Of a stretch of DNA of 38,769 bases, positions 17,013 through 25,178 are shown piece after piece. The DNA is from Candidatus Scalindua arabica (GTDB lineage: Bacteria > Planctomycetota > Brocadiia > Brocadiales > Scalinduaceae), in the NCBI GenBank assembly GCA_018263435.1, contig JAANXD010000040.1, positions 1-38,769 of the forward strand. Direction: 5' to 3'. How positions within the stretch are numbered: position 1 is the first letter of the stretch; the number at the start of each line of letters is the position of its first letter. Below the pieces are notes generated by a model. That model was not told the origin of the DNA, searched no databases, and was given only the letters and a program-made list of their open reading frames with translations. The position numbers and the translations under genes are program-made.

Positions 17013-17187
17013 GTACTCAGTTATCATATTTTTAATGCTTTCATTCCAATCTTTATGGTATTATGTTTATTGGTATTGGTAGCGCTTTATTCCTGGCGTC
17101 AGACTTGTACATGCCCACGTAGAATTAGACGAACAGTTGTATGTTTTTCATTAGAAACCTGTTCAATTTATTAATAGGTGAAAGTGT

Positions 17188-17826
17188 ATGAAGAGGTTAA
17201 TTTCCTGTATTCTTTTCTTCTTGCTGGTTATTAGCTATACAAATGCTGATTCTGTCAAAAGCAATACCAGGCGCTATCCAAAATCAAAATCCGGAATTAT
17301 TAAATATAATATTTCCGGAACTACAACAGGAACTGAAGTCGTTTATTATGAAGATTGGGGAAGGCGCGAGGCAATATATACAAAATCAACCACAGACTTG
17401 AGGGGAGTGATAGTGGATAGAAATACATTAACTATTCTGGAAGACAATGGCCTATGGATAAATAACATCGATCTTAACGCAAGAACAGGAATAAGGATGA
17501 AGAATCCAAAGTATAAAGAGTATATTGGGCTATCAAGGATAGAATTAGAAAATACTAAAAAAAAGAGTTTAAAAGATGCAGGTGCAAGGCGAGCTGAGAT
17601 CGAAATGGTTATTGGTAAGCCCTGCTTTGTCTGGACAGTACAATATAACGGCCATGAAATCTATTTGTGGAATGGAATTATCCTGAAGAAAGTAACAGGG
17701 GGTGGGTATTTGGAGACGATCACAGTTGCAACGGAAATAACCGAAAGTGTTAATATCCCTGAGGAAAAATTTACAATCCCCCCGGACATTCAAATGAAGA
17801 CCCTGGATATGTCCATATTTCATTGA
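17188..17826 (+). CDS. secreted protein of unknown function
   Basis: The 212-residue protein has an N-terminal signal peptide (MKRL, then a hydrophobic core to about residue 17, with likely cleavage after Ala20). The mature part is strand-rich (GIIKYNISGTTTGTEVVYYE, IYLWNGIILKKV) and charged, with a single Cys. The beta-rich layout with a sensing-like VYYEDWG strand recalls lipoprotein-carrier-type folds (LolA, DUF4412), but I cannot assign it. AGGTGAAAG precedes the ATG. It lies between the toxin-antitoxin pair and the convergent acyltransferase gene. Confidence 0.75.
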   Translation: MKRLISCILFFLLVISYTNADSVKSNTRRYPKSKSGIIKYNISGTTTGTEVVYYEDWGRREAIYTKSTTDLRGVIVDRNTLTILEDNGLWINNIDLNARTGIRMKNPKYKEYIGLSRIELENTKKKSLKDAGARRAEIEMVIGKPCFVWTVQYNGHEIYLWNGIILKKVTGGGYLETITVATEITESVNIPEEKFTIPPDIQMKTLDMSIFH

Positions 17827-17847
17827 AACTAGCGACCTTTTCTATCT

Positions 17848-18720
17848 TTAGTAAAGAGGGAAACAGGGAGATTCGTATGGTTTGGTTAGGCGTTCCAGTA
17901 CATAATAGATTCTACGTGTAGTTCCCTCCCGCTCGACCTGCAAAGAATTAATGTAATACCCCCCGGTATCAAAATAATGGATAAGAGTTTTCTGGACAAG
18001 TTCACGCCACTCGCGTGCGATTTGTATATTGGAGACTTTCATTCCTTCAATATCATCCGGTATCTCCAGAAACAGCACATCATCTGTCAGCGTTAAATCT
18101 GAGCCAACCGGGATGAGCAGCCCCTCTTCGTCACGTTCCGTTCTATTTATGTTCAAACCTTCTTTTGGCTGTATCTTCGCAACCTCTTGATTCTCTCCAT
18201 TCATAATGGTTTTGACTCTGTCACTGAGAAGCCACCATTCAGCAAGAAGACGGTCTGTGCCCAGGCCGCTGTGCAGTTTACTGGAAGTCTCCTCCCCATA
18301 CAGGTTGATGTCGTAACTGCAGGCAATGATGCCTAACTTGTTTATGTTCAGATGTGCATTCCTGGATTGTAACGGGTCGAATGCCCATGTTATGAGATCT
18401 ATGTTGCGGCTCAGGGCTTCTTCCCGTTGGGCTTTCTTTAACCTGAAACCGATATTATGGTCACGATATTCCGGCAATACTGCCATCATGTGTGAATGTT
18501 GTGAGGGCCGTCCATAATGAATTGCAGCAACGCCAAATAGAAAGCCTATCATTAAGTCTCCATCAAAGGCTCCCATTGCAAATCCACCATGTTTACACAC
18601 TATTCGCATAAATCTTGAGGGTATTATGTCAGCCTTACTAAATTTCCATACTGCTTCCTGCAGTGTTTCGCAGGGTTCTAATTCTTTGACTGTCCTTAAT
18701 TGCTTGAACGTAATAGGCAT
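17848..18720 (-). CDS. GNAT-family N-acyltransferase, COG3375-like
   Basis: Acyl-CoA-dependent N-acyltransferase of the GNAT superfamily. The 290-residue length and the sequences GFLFGVAAIHYGRPSQHSHMMAVLPEYRDHNIGFRLKKAQRE and ITWAFDPLQSRNAHLNINKLG are characteristic of COG3375. In Geobacillus, such an enzyme with an N-succinylamino acid racemase and a deacylase turns D- into L-amino acids through N-succinyl intermediates. The acyl-CoA site is the RDHNIGFRLK loop (about 87-97). It is the second gene of an operon with the dehydrogenase (three-base gap, GAAG before the ATG). The substrate is inferred, not shown. Confidence 0.85.
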   Translation of the reverse strand: MPITFKQLRTVKELEPCETLQEAVWKFSKADIIPSRFMRIVCKHGGFAMGAFDGDLMIGFLFGVAAIHYGRPSQHSHMMAVLPEYRDHNIGFRLKKAQREEALSRNIDLITWAFDPLQSRNAHLNINKLGIIACSYDINLYGEETSSKLHSGLGTDRLLAEWWLLSDRVKTIMNGENQEVAKIQPKEGLNINRTERDEEGLLIPVGSDLTLTDDVLFLEIPDDIEGMKVSNIQIAREWRELVQKTLIHYFDTGGYYINSLQVEREGTTRRIYYVLERLTKPYESPCFPLY

Positions 18721-18723
18721 ACT

Positions 18724-19725
18724 TCAACAGGAATAGGATATTGTTTCAATGTTTGCCATAGTCTTGAGACCAGCGGGAGCTTTGATTACTGCGGGTATGG
18801 CGTTGGCTGTAATTGCGCAGGTTGCAATGTCGCCATTGATACCGTCTTTAATGGTCATATCAATATCTGGCGTTCCCTCTATAATAATACGGTCACGTGG
18901 ATTGGATTCTCCTACGGTTGCTTTGAAGATCAGGGTAATCACTTCCTTGTTTTCTATATAACCACGGCCAGTCTGGCTGACTCCTGTCGCTTTGCCGGGC
19001 TCAATTGTGAGTTCATCAGTAGTTACCTTTTCTGTGGCAATAACAGGATCTATAATATCTTCAGTCTTGTCCAGTTTCCAGCCAATCTTGTGGGCAATCA
19101 TATGTATAGATTCGGTTAACCCTACGTGCCGCAAAGTGCCTTCTTTTACCCTATCATTGAATTGTTCTACCGTGAGGCCTGCACCAATCTTCTTCTGAAA
19201 TGGAATCCTCCTGAATTGTGCGTTTTGAATGCGCTCCACAGTTACCTTTTTAACATTACGACAAATACCAGTCATTGCCAATGGGAGGAAGTCCATCAGA
19301 AATCCCGGGTTAATACCCGTAGCCAACACAGAAACATCATTCATTTTTGCCGCTACGTCAATCTCATCGGCTGTTTTCGGGTTGGTTAACCATGGATGCG
19401 AGAGTTCTTCACAGGTTGAAACTATATTAACTCCGAACGATACAATCTCGAGAATTTGTGGTTTGATATTTTCAAGACTCGACGTGGTTGTCAATACAAC
19501 AATATCAGCATCCACTTTACTGAGTAATGTTTTTGGGTCACCTGTGATACGCACACCGTAAGCTGAAGATGATCCTGCCAATTCACCAATATCAAGATTT
19601 AGTTTCGTTGGATCAGAATCTATAGCGCCAACAATCTGGACACTATCTCTTTCAAGCAGATATTGAGTGATTTTGTTCCCAATAGGCCCAAGCCCATATT
19701 GAACTATCCTGTTCTTGTTATCCAT
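18724..19725 (-). CDS. 2,4-diaminopentanoate-dehydrogenase-like / DapB-fold oxidoreductase
   Basis: NAD(P)-dependent dehydrogenase related to dihydrodipicolinate reductase and to 2,4-diaminopentanoate dehydrogenase (Ord) of ornithine fermentation. The 333-residue protein starts with a Rossmann fold (VQYGLGPIGNKITQYL, GAIDSDPTKL, VVLTTTSS) and has a C-terminal substrate domain with ATGINPGFLMDFLP, typical of the Ord/COG3804 group. Other ornithine-degradation genes are absent here, so it more likely reduces or oxidises another amino or imino acid (inference). No Shine-Dalgarno is visible; a TATAAT lies three bases before the ATG. Co-directional with the acyltransferase gene. Confidence 0.85.
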   Translation of the reverse strand: MDNKNRIVQYGLGPIGNKITQYLLERDSVQIVGAIDSDPTKLNLDIGELAGSSSAYGVRITGDPKTLLSKVDADIVVLTTTSSLENIKPQILEIVSFGVNIVSTCEELSHPWLTNPKTADEIDVAAKMNDVSVLATGINPGFLMDFLPLAMTGICRNVKKVTVERIQNAQFRRIPFQKKIGAGLTVEQFNDRVKEGTLRHVGLTESIHMIAHKIGWKLDKTEDIIDPVIATEKVTTDELTIEPGKATGVSQTGRGYIENKEVITLIFKATVGESNPRDRIIIEGTPDIDMTIKDGINGDIATCAITANAIPAVIKAPAGLKTMANIETISYSC

Positions 19726-19839
19726 TAAATTATAGTAATTATGAGACGTTTTTATTATATTGGAATACTTATTCTCACCCGAAAGAAAGTACGGAAAAGA
19801 AACAAAACTTAACTATCCACAGTCCAGCAAGAGGTAGAA

Positions 19840-21993
19840 ATGTCGTTAGACGTTACAAAACAAGCAGACGAAAGACTTCCTGAACTTACCGCTTTAGGAA
19901 AAATACAGAGTCGGATAGATAAAGTCAAGTTCATTATTCAGGATAAAGACAGGGCTTTCTACAATAAACATTGCAATTTATTTGAGCGTTTGGAAGATCC
20001 CAGACAAAGGTTTATAGATACGATAAACCTGAAAATGGACGATGGGTCTATAAAATTCGTTAAACTGTTTCTGGTTCAACATAACCTGGCATTTGGTCCC
20101 GGCAAAGGCGTCTTGAAGTTTATCAGACATGTTCGTCTTCCAGAAGGTGTAGGCAAGTTGTCACTACAAGGGGTAAGGGATAGAGTGGAAAAACTGATAC
20201 TTGAGGAGGTTGAGGCTTCAGCGACAAGTATGAGTTTGCACCATGCCCTTTACAATGTAAAGTTAGGTGGTGCAAGTAATGCCATAATGCTTATGGATAT
20301 TGCGGAAATTAGGGGGGAAATTAAAACGATCCCAATCCACTTAACCGGAAATGAAACGGCAAGGCTCTCAAGAGAAATAGGTAACAGACTTGTTAAATAC
20401 CGCATTATGGGTCCGGATGGTTTCTGGCCGGAACCTGATGGTGTCACTACTGATGAACAGATAATAAACTGGGTGGAGGATGAGGCGTTGAGAACACTGC
20501 TTTTAAAACATCTCCTTGCGCCTAAGGATAAAAAACTGATGGATGTTCTGAGTATGGTTCATGGCCAAATAGAAGGAAAAGGAGAGGCCGGAAGAGGGGA
20601 AATGGAGATACTGGAAACACCTTATCATGATGCCGCATTAATATGGCTGAAGGAATGGAGAGCAATAAGGCGGGGAGAGACGGCAATGGAGGAGTTAAAC
20701 TCCGAAGAGTCGAAGGTCAGTAAACACTACAGGCAAATGATATCAAGGACTGAACGGAAATATGATGTAATGCCGGCCATTGCCAGAGATATTATAGCTG
20801 TCAAACGGCTACTTACCGTAATGCACCTTCCGTTCAGGGACTATAGGCCTAACGGGCAGATAGTGATTATGGATACAGGGATTGCACCCGTAATCTTACA
20901 TGGATATTTGTCAGTGTTGGAGGGGCTTTCCGGTGAAGACGTAGTTGTCACCAGTGTATTTTCAAAACGTCTTGGGGGCAGCTCTCCTAAAAGAATTGAG
21001 CAGCTTTGCAGAATATATGTGGAAGCGGCATATAACCTGGGCGCTAAGGTTGTAATTCTCTGTAATACTATGGATGCCAATTCAAGGATTATACTGGAAA
21101 AAGAATTTACCATCCCTATTCTCGGCCCTATTGTACCTGCTGTAGAAACCGTGTTTAGCCTGGAGAGTGCCAGGGGGGCAGTGATAAAGAATATCGGAAT
21201 AATTGCGACAAAGTCTACGATAGAAAGTGGTGCTTACATAAATGAGATTAGAAAGCATAATAAAGAAATCGGAATATTCAGCGTAGCCGCACCGCTTTTT
21301 GCTACTATGGTGGACAAGGGTAAGTTTGATAAAACTGGATCTCAGGTGATTAGCAAAAGGGACATGTCTATTATCGAAGCTAATCTAAAGCCTCTTATAG
21401 AAGAAGAGATCGAAATTCTCATTTTGGGGTGTACCCATTACGGCATATTTAAGCAGGCGATACATGAGATCTGGAAGAGCCGTACAGGTAGAGAGATTCA
21501 AATTGTAGATTCTGCCAGAGAACTTTCCCGTTATACCCAGGCTTTTCTCAGACAGAATAAGATATTGTCTTTAAGAACGAAACAGAAAGGAAAAATAACC
21601 TACATGGCCAGCGAAGAAGATACTCCGGAGTTTGAACGAAAAGTGTCAGAGATTACAGGATATATGGCTAATGTTGTACCGACAGACATCGGTGAAGTGG
21701 TTGGCAGATTGAGCGAGGAAGATAGATCATTCCAGAAAACAGTAGTTAAGGAGAGCAGGGAGGACATCAATCTAAGAGCCGGTATCATCGATTCGAATCT
21801 ATCTGCTGAGGCCAAAGTTGCTATTGCGGACAAACTATATGGAGTTAAAGATAAAAGTGTAAGCCGGACCGGCTGTGAGGTATTATCGCCGGAATTGAAA
21901 GATGAGCATATAAAAGAGATAACCGGGTTAACCACGCAAAACGAAGAACTGTTAAATATCCTTTCTCGCATCAAAAATACCACTTCCCGATAA
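19840..21993 (+). CDS. fusion: decayed ELFV-dehydrogenase N-terminal domain plus glutamate/aspartate-racemase domain
   Basis: A 717-residue protein. Residues about 60-215 match the dimerisation/substrate domain of Glu/Leu/Phe/Val dehydrogenases: LKMDDGSIK, VQHNLAFGPGKGVLKF, ALYNVKLGGASNAI, MGPDGFWPEPDGVTTDE. The Rossmann domain is absent, and the second catalytic Lys (GGAKGG in active enzymes) is replaced (GGASNA). Residues about 340-580 match MurI-type cofactor-independent racemases, with both catalytic cysteines (Cys408 in VILCNTMDAN, Cys531 in LGCTHYGIF), Asp345 in MDTGIAP, and DSARELSRYTQAF. The middle and the C-terminal 130 residues are unassigned. AGAGGT precedes the ATG. It is transcribed divergently from the dehydrogenase gene. 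Confidence 0.82.
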   Translation: MSLDVTKQADERLPELTALGKIQSRIDKVKFIIQDKDRAFYNKHCNLFERLEDPRQRFIDTINLKMDDGSIKFVKLFLVQHNLAFGPGKGVLKFIRHVRLPEGVGKLSLQGVRDRVEKLILEEVEASATSMSLHHALYNVKLGGASNAIMLMDIAEIRGEIKTIPIHLTGNETARLSREIGNRLVKYRIMGPDGFWPEPDGVTTDEQIINWVEDEALRTLLLKHLLAPKDKKLMDVLSMVHGQIEGKGEAGRGEMEILETPYHDAALIWLKEWRAIRRGETAMEELNSEESKVSKHYRQMISRTERKYDVMPAIARDIIAVKRLLTVMHLPFRDYRPNGQIVIMDTGIAPVILHGYLSVLEGLSGEDVVVTSVFSKRLGGSSPKRIEQLCRIYVEAAYNLGAKVVILCNTMDANSRIILEKEFTIPILGPIVPAVETVFSLESARGAVIKNIGIIATKSTIESGAYINEIRKHNKEIGIFSVAAPLFATMVDKGKFDKTGSQVISKRDMSIIEANLKPLIEEEIEILILGCTHYGIFKQAIHEIWKSRTGREIQIVDSARELSRYTQAFLRQNKILSLRTKQKGKITYMASEEDTPEFERKVSEITGYMANVVPTDIGEVVGRLSEEDRSFQKTVVKESREDINLRAGIIDSNLSAEAKVAIADKLYGVKDKSVSRTGCEVLSPELKDEHIKEITGLTTQNEELLNILSRIKNTTSR

Positions 21994-22051
21994 AGCAAGC
22001 AAATCTTCCTGCCATTTTGTAAAAATCTTCGAGAGTGCCAGAATTTTAATA

Positions 22052-22080
22052 TTGACAGATATGTAGTCAAACAATATATT
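22052..22080 (+). promoter_or_regulatory. lexA promoter
   Basis: TTGACA (22052-22057), a 17-base spacer, and TATATT (22075-22080). The expected transcription start, about 22087, falls inside the operator just downstream. Confidence 0.75.
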
Positions 22081-22212
22081 AGGTGAACGTGTGTTCACCC
22101 CAGTTAGAAGAAAAGCTACGCCTTGCAGCGTAGTAAAAAATATATAACCCTGATTGTCGTCAGGTAGGTAGGGTTAAAGCCCAAATTTTCTAACGGGGTT
22201 CACCTAATATAT
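22074..22212 (+). other. lexA leader with a 15-bp inverted repeat and three stems (structured RNA or MITE-like element)
   Basis: ATATATTAGGTGAAC (22074-22088) is repeated in reverse as GTTCACCTAATATAT (22198-22212), ending on the lexA ATG. Inside, a 12-bp stem with one bulge pairs 22097-22109 with 22188-22199 and encloses two hairpins: 22116-22121/22128-22133 (CTACGC/GCGTAG) and 22145-22151/22170-22176 (TAACCCT/AGGGTTA). CCTGA/TCAGG (22149-22153/22160-22164) is a competing stem. Only one copy is in the window. Confidence 0.6.
22082..22099. promoter_or_regulatory. LexA operator (SOS box) of the Gram-positive type
   Basis: An 18-bp perfect palindrome, GGTGAAC-GTGT-GTTCACC, contains GAAC-N4-GTTC as in the Bacillus-type SOS box. 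It abuts the -10 box, where bound LexA would block transcription of its own gene. Confidence 0.75.
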
Positions 22213-22831
22213 GAAAACTGAACTTACAAAAAAACAGCAAAGGTTCCTGTCATTTTTGACGAAGTATATCCGGGAAAAGGGTTATCCTCCTACTATTCGG
22301 GAGATTGTGTATCACTTGAAACTGGCAAGTACCAACAGTGTAAAGAAGTATCTGGATATACTTGAACGTAAGGGCTACATAAAGAGAGTGCCAAACAGCC
22401 CAAGGGCAATCGAATTATGCGTGGAAACACCCGAGAGCCACGCAAGGGTGATACCCGTAGTCGGAAAGGTCAGGGCCGGAGCGCCTCATCTTGCAGTTGA
22501 AGATATTACGGGACATCTGGCCATGGATGCATCAGTGGCTCGTTGGGATAATACCTTCTTTCTCAAAGTAGAAGGGGACAGCATGATAGACGCCCATATT
22601 CGGGACGGTGATTTCGTATTAGTTAAATCTCAGCAGACTGCAGAAAATGGTGACATAGTAGTTGCCATTATCAATGATGAGGCGACGGTTAAAAGATTTT
22701 TCAGGAGACGCAATAATATTTATCTGGAACCGGCCAATCCAATCATGAAGCCCATAGTTATCAAAGAAAGCCAGGCTCATGAGATGATTATAGTCGGGAA
22801 GGTTGTAACAGTGTTGAGGCAGATTAAATAA
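22211..22831 (+). CDS. lexA: SOS-response repressor LexA
   Basis: Transcription repressor that cleaves itself when RecA filaments form. The 206-residue protein has the winged helix-turn-helix N-terminus (LTKKQQRFLSFLTKYIREKG, SVKKYLDILERKGYIKRVP), the Ala89-Gly90 cleavage site (GKVRAGAPH), and the Ser124/Lys161 dyad (EGDSMID, DEATVKRFF). The start is set by the family N-terminus; no good Shine-Dalgarno precedes it, the GGGG at 22195-22198 being distant and paired. The gene is probably autoregulated through the operator at 22082-22099 and is followed two bases on by a DUF6504-like gene. Confidence 0.96.
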   Translation: MKTELTKKQQRFLSFLTKYIREKGYPPTIREIVYHLKLASTNSVKKYLDILERKGYIKRVPNSPRAIELCVETPESHARVIPVVGKVRAGAPHLAVEDITGHLAMDASVARWDNTFFLKVEGDSMIDAHIRDGDFVLVKSQQTAENGDIVVAIINDEATVKRFFRRRNNIYLEPANPIMKPIVIKESQAHEMIIVGKVVTVLRQIK

Positions 22832-22833
22832 AT

Positions 22834-23097
22834 ATGATTACAGAGATAGGTGAACCCATAAAGGTAGGCGTAGTTTTTGGAGCCAATTGTATTGGTGGGA
22901 AAAAGATAAAACCAGTGTGGTTTATCTGGAAAGAGAGACAATACCGCATTAAGGAGGTAACGTATACGTGGACTAATAAAGAGGGAAGCGCCTCTGTTCA
23001 TTATTTCTCCGTTACAGACGGTCAGAACCTGTACGAAATTGCCTACAACACCGAGACCATGGTATGGATGCTTATGGCGGTGGAGATGGAAGGATAG
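22834..23097 (+). CDS. DUF6504-like small protein
   Basis: The 87-residue protein is strand-rich with many aromatic residues (IKPVWFIWKERQYRIKEVTYTW, HYFSVTDGQNLYEIAYNTETMVW). This pattern resembles DUF6504, whose members often lie beside Y-family polymerase genes of mutagenesis cassettes. It starts two bases after the lexA stop, so it is surely co-transcribed, and dinB follows. A role in damage response is inferred from position only. Confidence 0.65.
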   Translation: MITEIGEPIKVGVVFGANCIGGKKIKPVWFIWKERQYRIKEVTYTWTNKEGSASVHYFSVTDGQNLYEIAYNTETMVWMLMAVEMEG

Positions 23098-23522
23098 CCG
23101 TAGGAAAAATTCGAAATCCGAAATATCAAACAAATCCGAAGGACAAAAATAAGAAATCCTAAACAGTTTAACCTGGAAGACAGTGTCTTGGAATACGTGC
23201 TGGTTCATTTTGAGTTGTATGAAATGATTCTTTGAAAATTTGAAAAAAGTTAATTTATATTACCTCACTTTCGTGAGGATTCCAGTACTGGATTCTCCGC
23301 TTAGTCGGATCTGCCTTGGGCATGACTTGCGAAAGCAAGGTTTGCTATGTACGTATGAATATTTTTGGTTCTATATTGCGTAAGAGTGAATAAAGTTTCG
23401 AACATTTGATATTCGAGTTTTATATTTGTTTCGGATTTCGAGCTTCGGATTTCGAATTTATTTTCATTGTTAATAGATGTAGGGTGGATTAAGCGAAGCG
23501 AACCCACTAATTACCTAAGACC
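23098..23522. repeat. 425-base gap filled with dispersed repeats
   Basis: No gene found. CGAAAT-type repeats lie at 23104-23158 (forward) and about 23395-23462 (inverted), between which sits a copy of palindrome A (23263-23310: CCTCAC-TTTC-GTGAGG, then ATTCCAG-TA-CTGGAT). A REP-like unit (GGTGGATTAAGCGAAGCGAA) lies at about 23492-23511, just before dinB. No GAAC-N4-GTTC box was seen for dinB. Confidence 0.65.
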
Positions 23523-24749
23523 ATGTCTGACAAAAGAACCATAATGCATGTGGATATGAATGCTTTTTTTGCCTCTGTGGAGCAGCAGTCTAAACCTTCG
23601 CTCAGGGATAAACCTGTGGCTGTTATTGGTGCGCAACAAAGGACGGTTATTGTTACGGCCTCATATGAGGCCAGGGCTTATGGTGTTAAGGTTGGCATGA
23701 CAGTGCCGGAGGCAAAGAAACTCTGCCCCGATATAATATTTGTGGCAGGTAATAACAAGAAATATACAGATACCTGCACACGTCTTGTCAGACTTTACGC
23801 AGATTATACGCCGCTGGTGGAGGTGTATTCAGTTGACGAGGCATTTCTCGATATAACAGGATCCATTTGCCTTTTTGGCGAGCCTGAAGATATCGCCATG
23901 AGGATTAAGAAAAGAATCCGGAGGGGTTTTGGGCTTACCTGTTCCATCGGTGTGGGACCTAATAAGCTGTTGGCAAAACTGGCTGGCGGTATGCAGAAAC
24001 CGGACGGGTTTACGATAATACACCCCGGGGCTGTTTCTGAAATCCTTGAGGAATTACCGGTAAGTGAACTCTGTGGAATAGGTTCACGGCTTGAGAGGCA
24101 TCTTGAAACTATTGGTGTTAGGACGTGTGGTGAGTTGGGAAGATTTCCGGTAAGGGAGTTGGAGAATAAATTTGGTATTGTTGGTCGAAGACTTTATCAG
24201 ATGGGACGGGGAATAGACGAAAGTCCTGTTGTTCCGGTTGAGGAGACGCCGGATGCAAAATCCGTCGGTCACAGTATGACCCTTGAGAGGAATGTAAGTA
24301 ACGGTGAAGATATGGATAGATATATATTACAGCTCTCCGAAATGGTGGGGAGACGATTGCGCCGCGGCCACTATTCCGGCAGGACAATAGCCCTGACCTT
24401 GAGGTATTCGGACTTTCATACCTTTACAAGGAGATGCACTATCAAAGAATATATAAATGACGGATTTGACATATACCTTGCAGCGCTCGATATATTAAAA
24501 GTGATAAGGCTAAAACATGCAGTACGATTACTGGGTGTAAGTATCTCAAATCTGGTAACGAATTACTGCCAGATACCACTTTTCAAGAAGGACAGGGATA
24601 GGGTAGCTATCGTGCAGGCTATGGATGAAATAAATGACAGGTACGGCGAATTCAGTATAACACAGGCAAGGCTTCTCGACCGATATCAACATAAGGGCGT
24701 TATCGCCCCTGCATGGAGGCCTGCAGGTATCAGGAAAGTAAATTATTAA
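23523..24749 (+). CDS. dinB: DNA polymerase IV (Y-family)
   Basis: Error-prone translesion polymerase. The 408-residue protein has all Y-family landmarks: MHVDMNAFFASVE (catalytic Asp11), TASYEARAYGV, YSVDEAFLDI (catalytic Asp105-Glu106), GVGPNKLLAKLAGGMQKPDG, the helix-hairpin-helix region SELCGIGSRLERHLETIGV, and a little-finger domain with VGHSMTLERNV. Length is normal. No canonical clamp-binding motif is evident at the C-terminus. It lies 425 bases after the lexA-DUF6504 pair and probably has its own promoter in the repeat-rich gap. Confidence 0.95.
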   Translation: MSDKRTIMHVDMNAFFASVEQQSKPSLRDKPVAVIGAQQRTVIVTASYEARAYGVKVGMTVPEAKKLCPDIIFVAGNNKKYTDTCTRLVRLYADYTPLVEVYSVDEAFLDITGSICLFGEPEDIAMRIKKRIRRGFGLTCSIGVGPNKLLAKLAGGMQKPDGFTIIHPGAVSEILEELPVSELCGIGSRLERHLETIGVRTCGELGRFPVRELENKFGIVGRRLYQMGRGIDESPVVPVEETPDAKSVGHSMTLERNVSNGEDMDRYILQLSEMVGRRLRRGHYSGRTIALTLRYSDFHTFTRRCTIKEYINDGFDIYLAALDILKVIRLKHAVRLLGVSISNLVTNYCQIPLFKKDRDRVAIVQAMDEINDRYGEFSITQARLLDRYQHKGVIAPAWRPAGIRKVNY

Positions 24750-24989
24750 TGATTAATGGAACAACGGATTTTCTTTTGATGGTACAAATCAATAATATTA
24801 TTTAAGAATAGGAAGATTATATTTCTTGTTTAACCGCTTTCTTCTTGACTCAAAGAACGTTTCCATGTATCTTTAATTTTTAGATAGGCAAGTACTTAAT
24901 ATGTTCAAAGTCATGTTAATGTAAAGAGTTATTGATATTGAGACTCTGCTCATACATTTAATTAATAAGTCTATAACAAAGAATCAAAT

Positions 24990-25178
24990 ATGAAAAATAT
25001 AACACTTGAGGCTATTTATAAAAAAGTTATTCGTTTGCAACGTGATGTGGATGAAATAAAGAAAACCCTTATTGAAGAGCCTGAATTACGTGATGAGTTT
25101 ATACTGAAAATGAAAGATATTGACAACGAAAAGAATGTTATGGTTAAGGACTTTAGAGATAGATATGACATAAAATAA
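24990..25178 (+). CDS. putative RelB-like antitoxin
   Basis: Short charged helical protein (62 residues): KNITLEAIYKKVIRLQRDVDEIKKTLIEE with heptad-like hydrophobics, then a tail ending DFRDRYDIK. No DNA-binding motif is clear; antitoxins of archaeal-type RelE modules often look like this. The call rests mainly on its overlap (TAATG) with the RelE-like gene that follows. No Shine-Dalgarno is seen before the ATG. Confidence 0.65.
   Translation: MKNITLEAIYKKVIRLQRDVDEIKKTLIEEPELRDEFILKMKDIDNEKNVMVKDFRDRYDIK

Noticed and set aside
18724-19725. Annotation as DapB (lysine biosynthesis)
   Set aside because: The length and the ATGINPGFLMDFLP segment fit the 2,4-diaminopentanoate-dehydrogenase group rather than the shorter DapB.
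19726-19745. TATAAT before the dehydrogenase gene as a leaderless promoter
   Set aside because: It lies only three bases from the ATG, so transcription would start inside the gene, and no -35 box is at the right distance.
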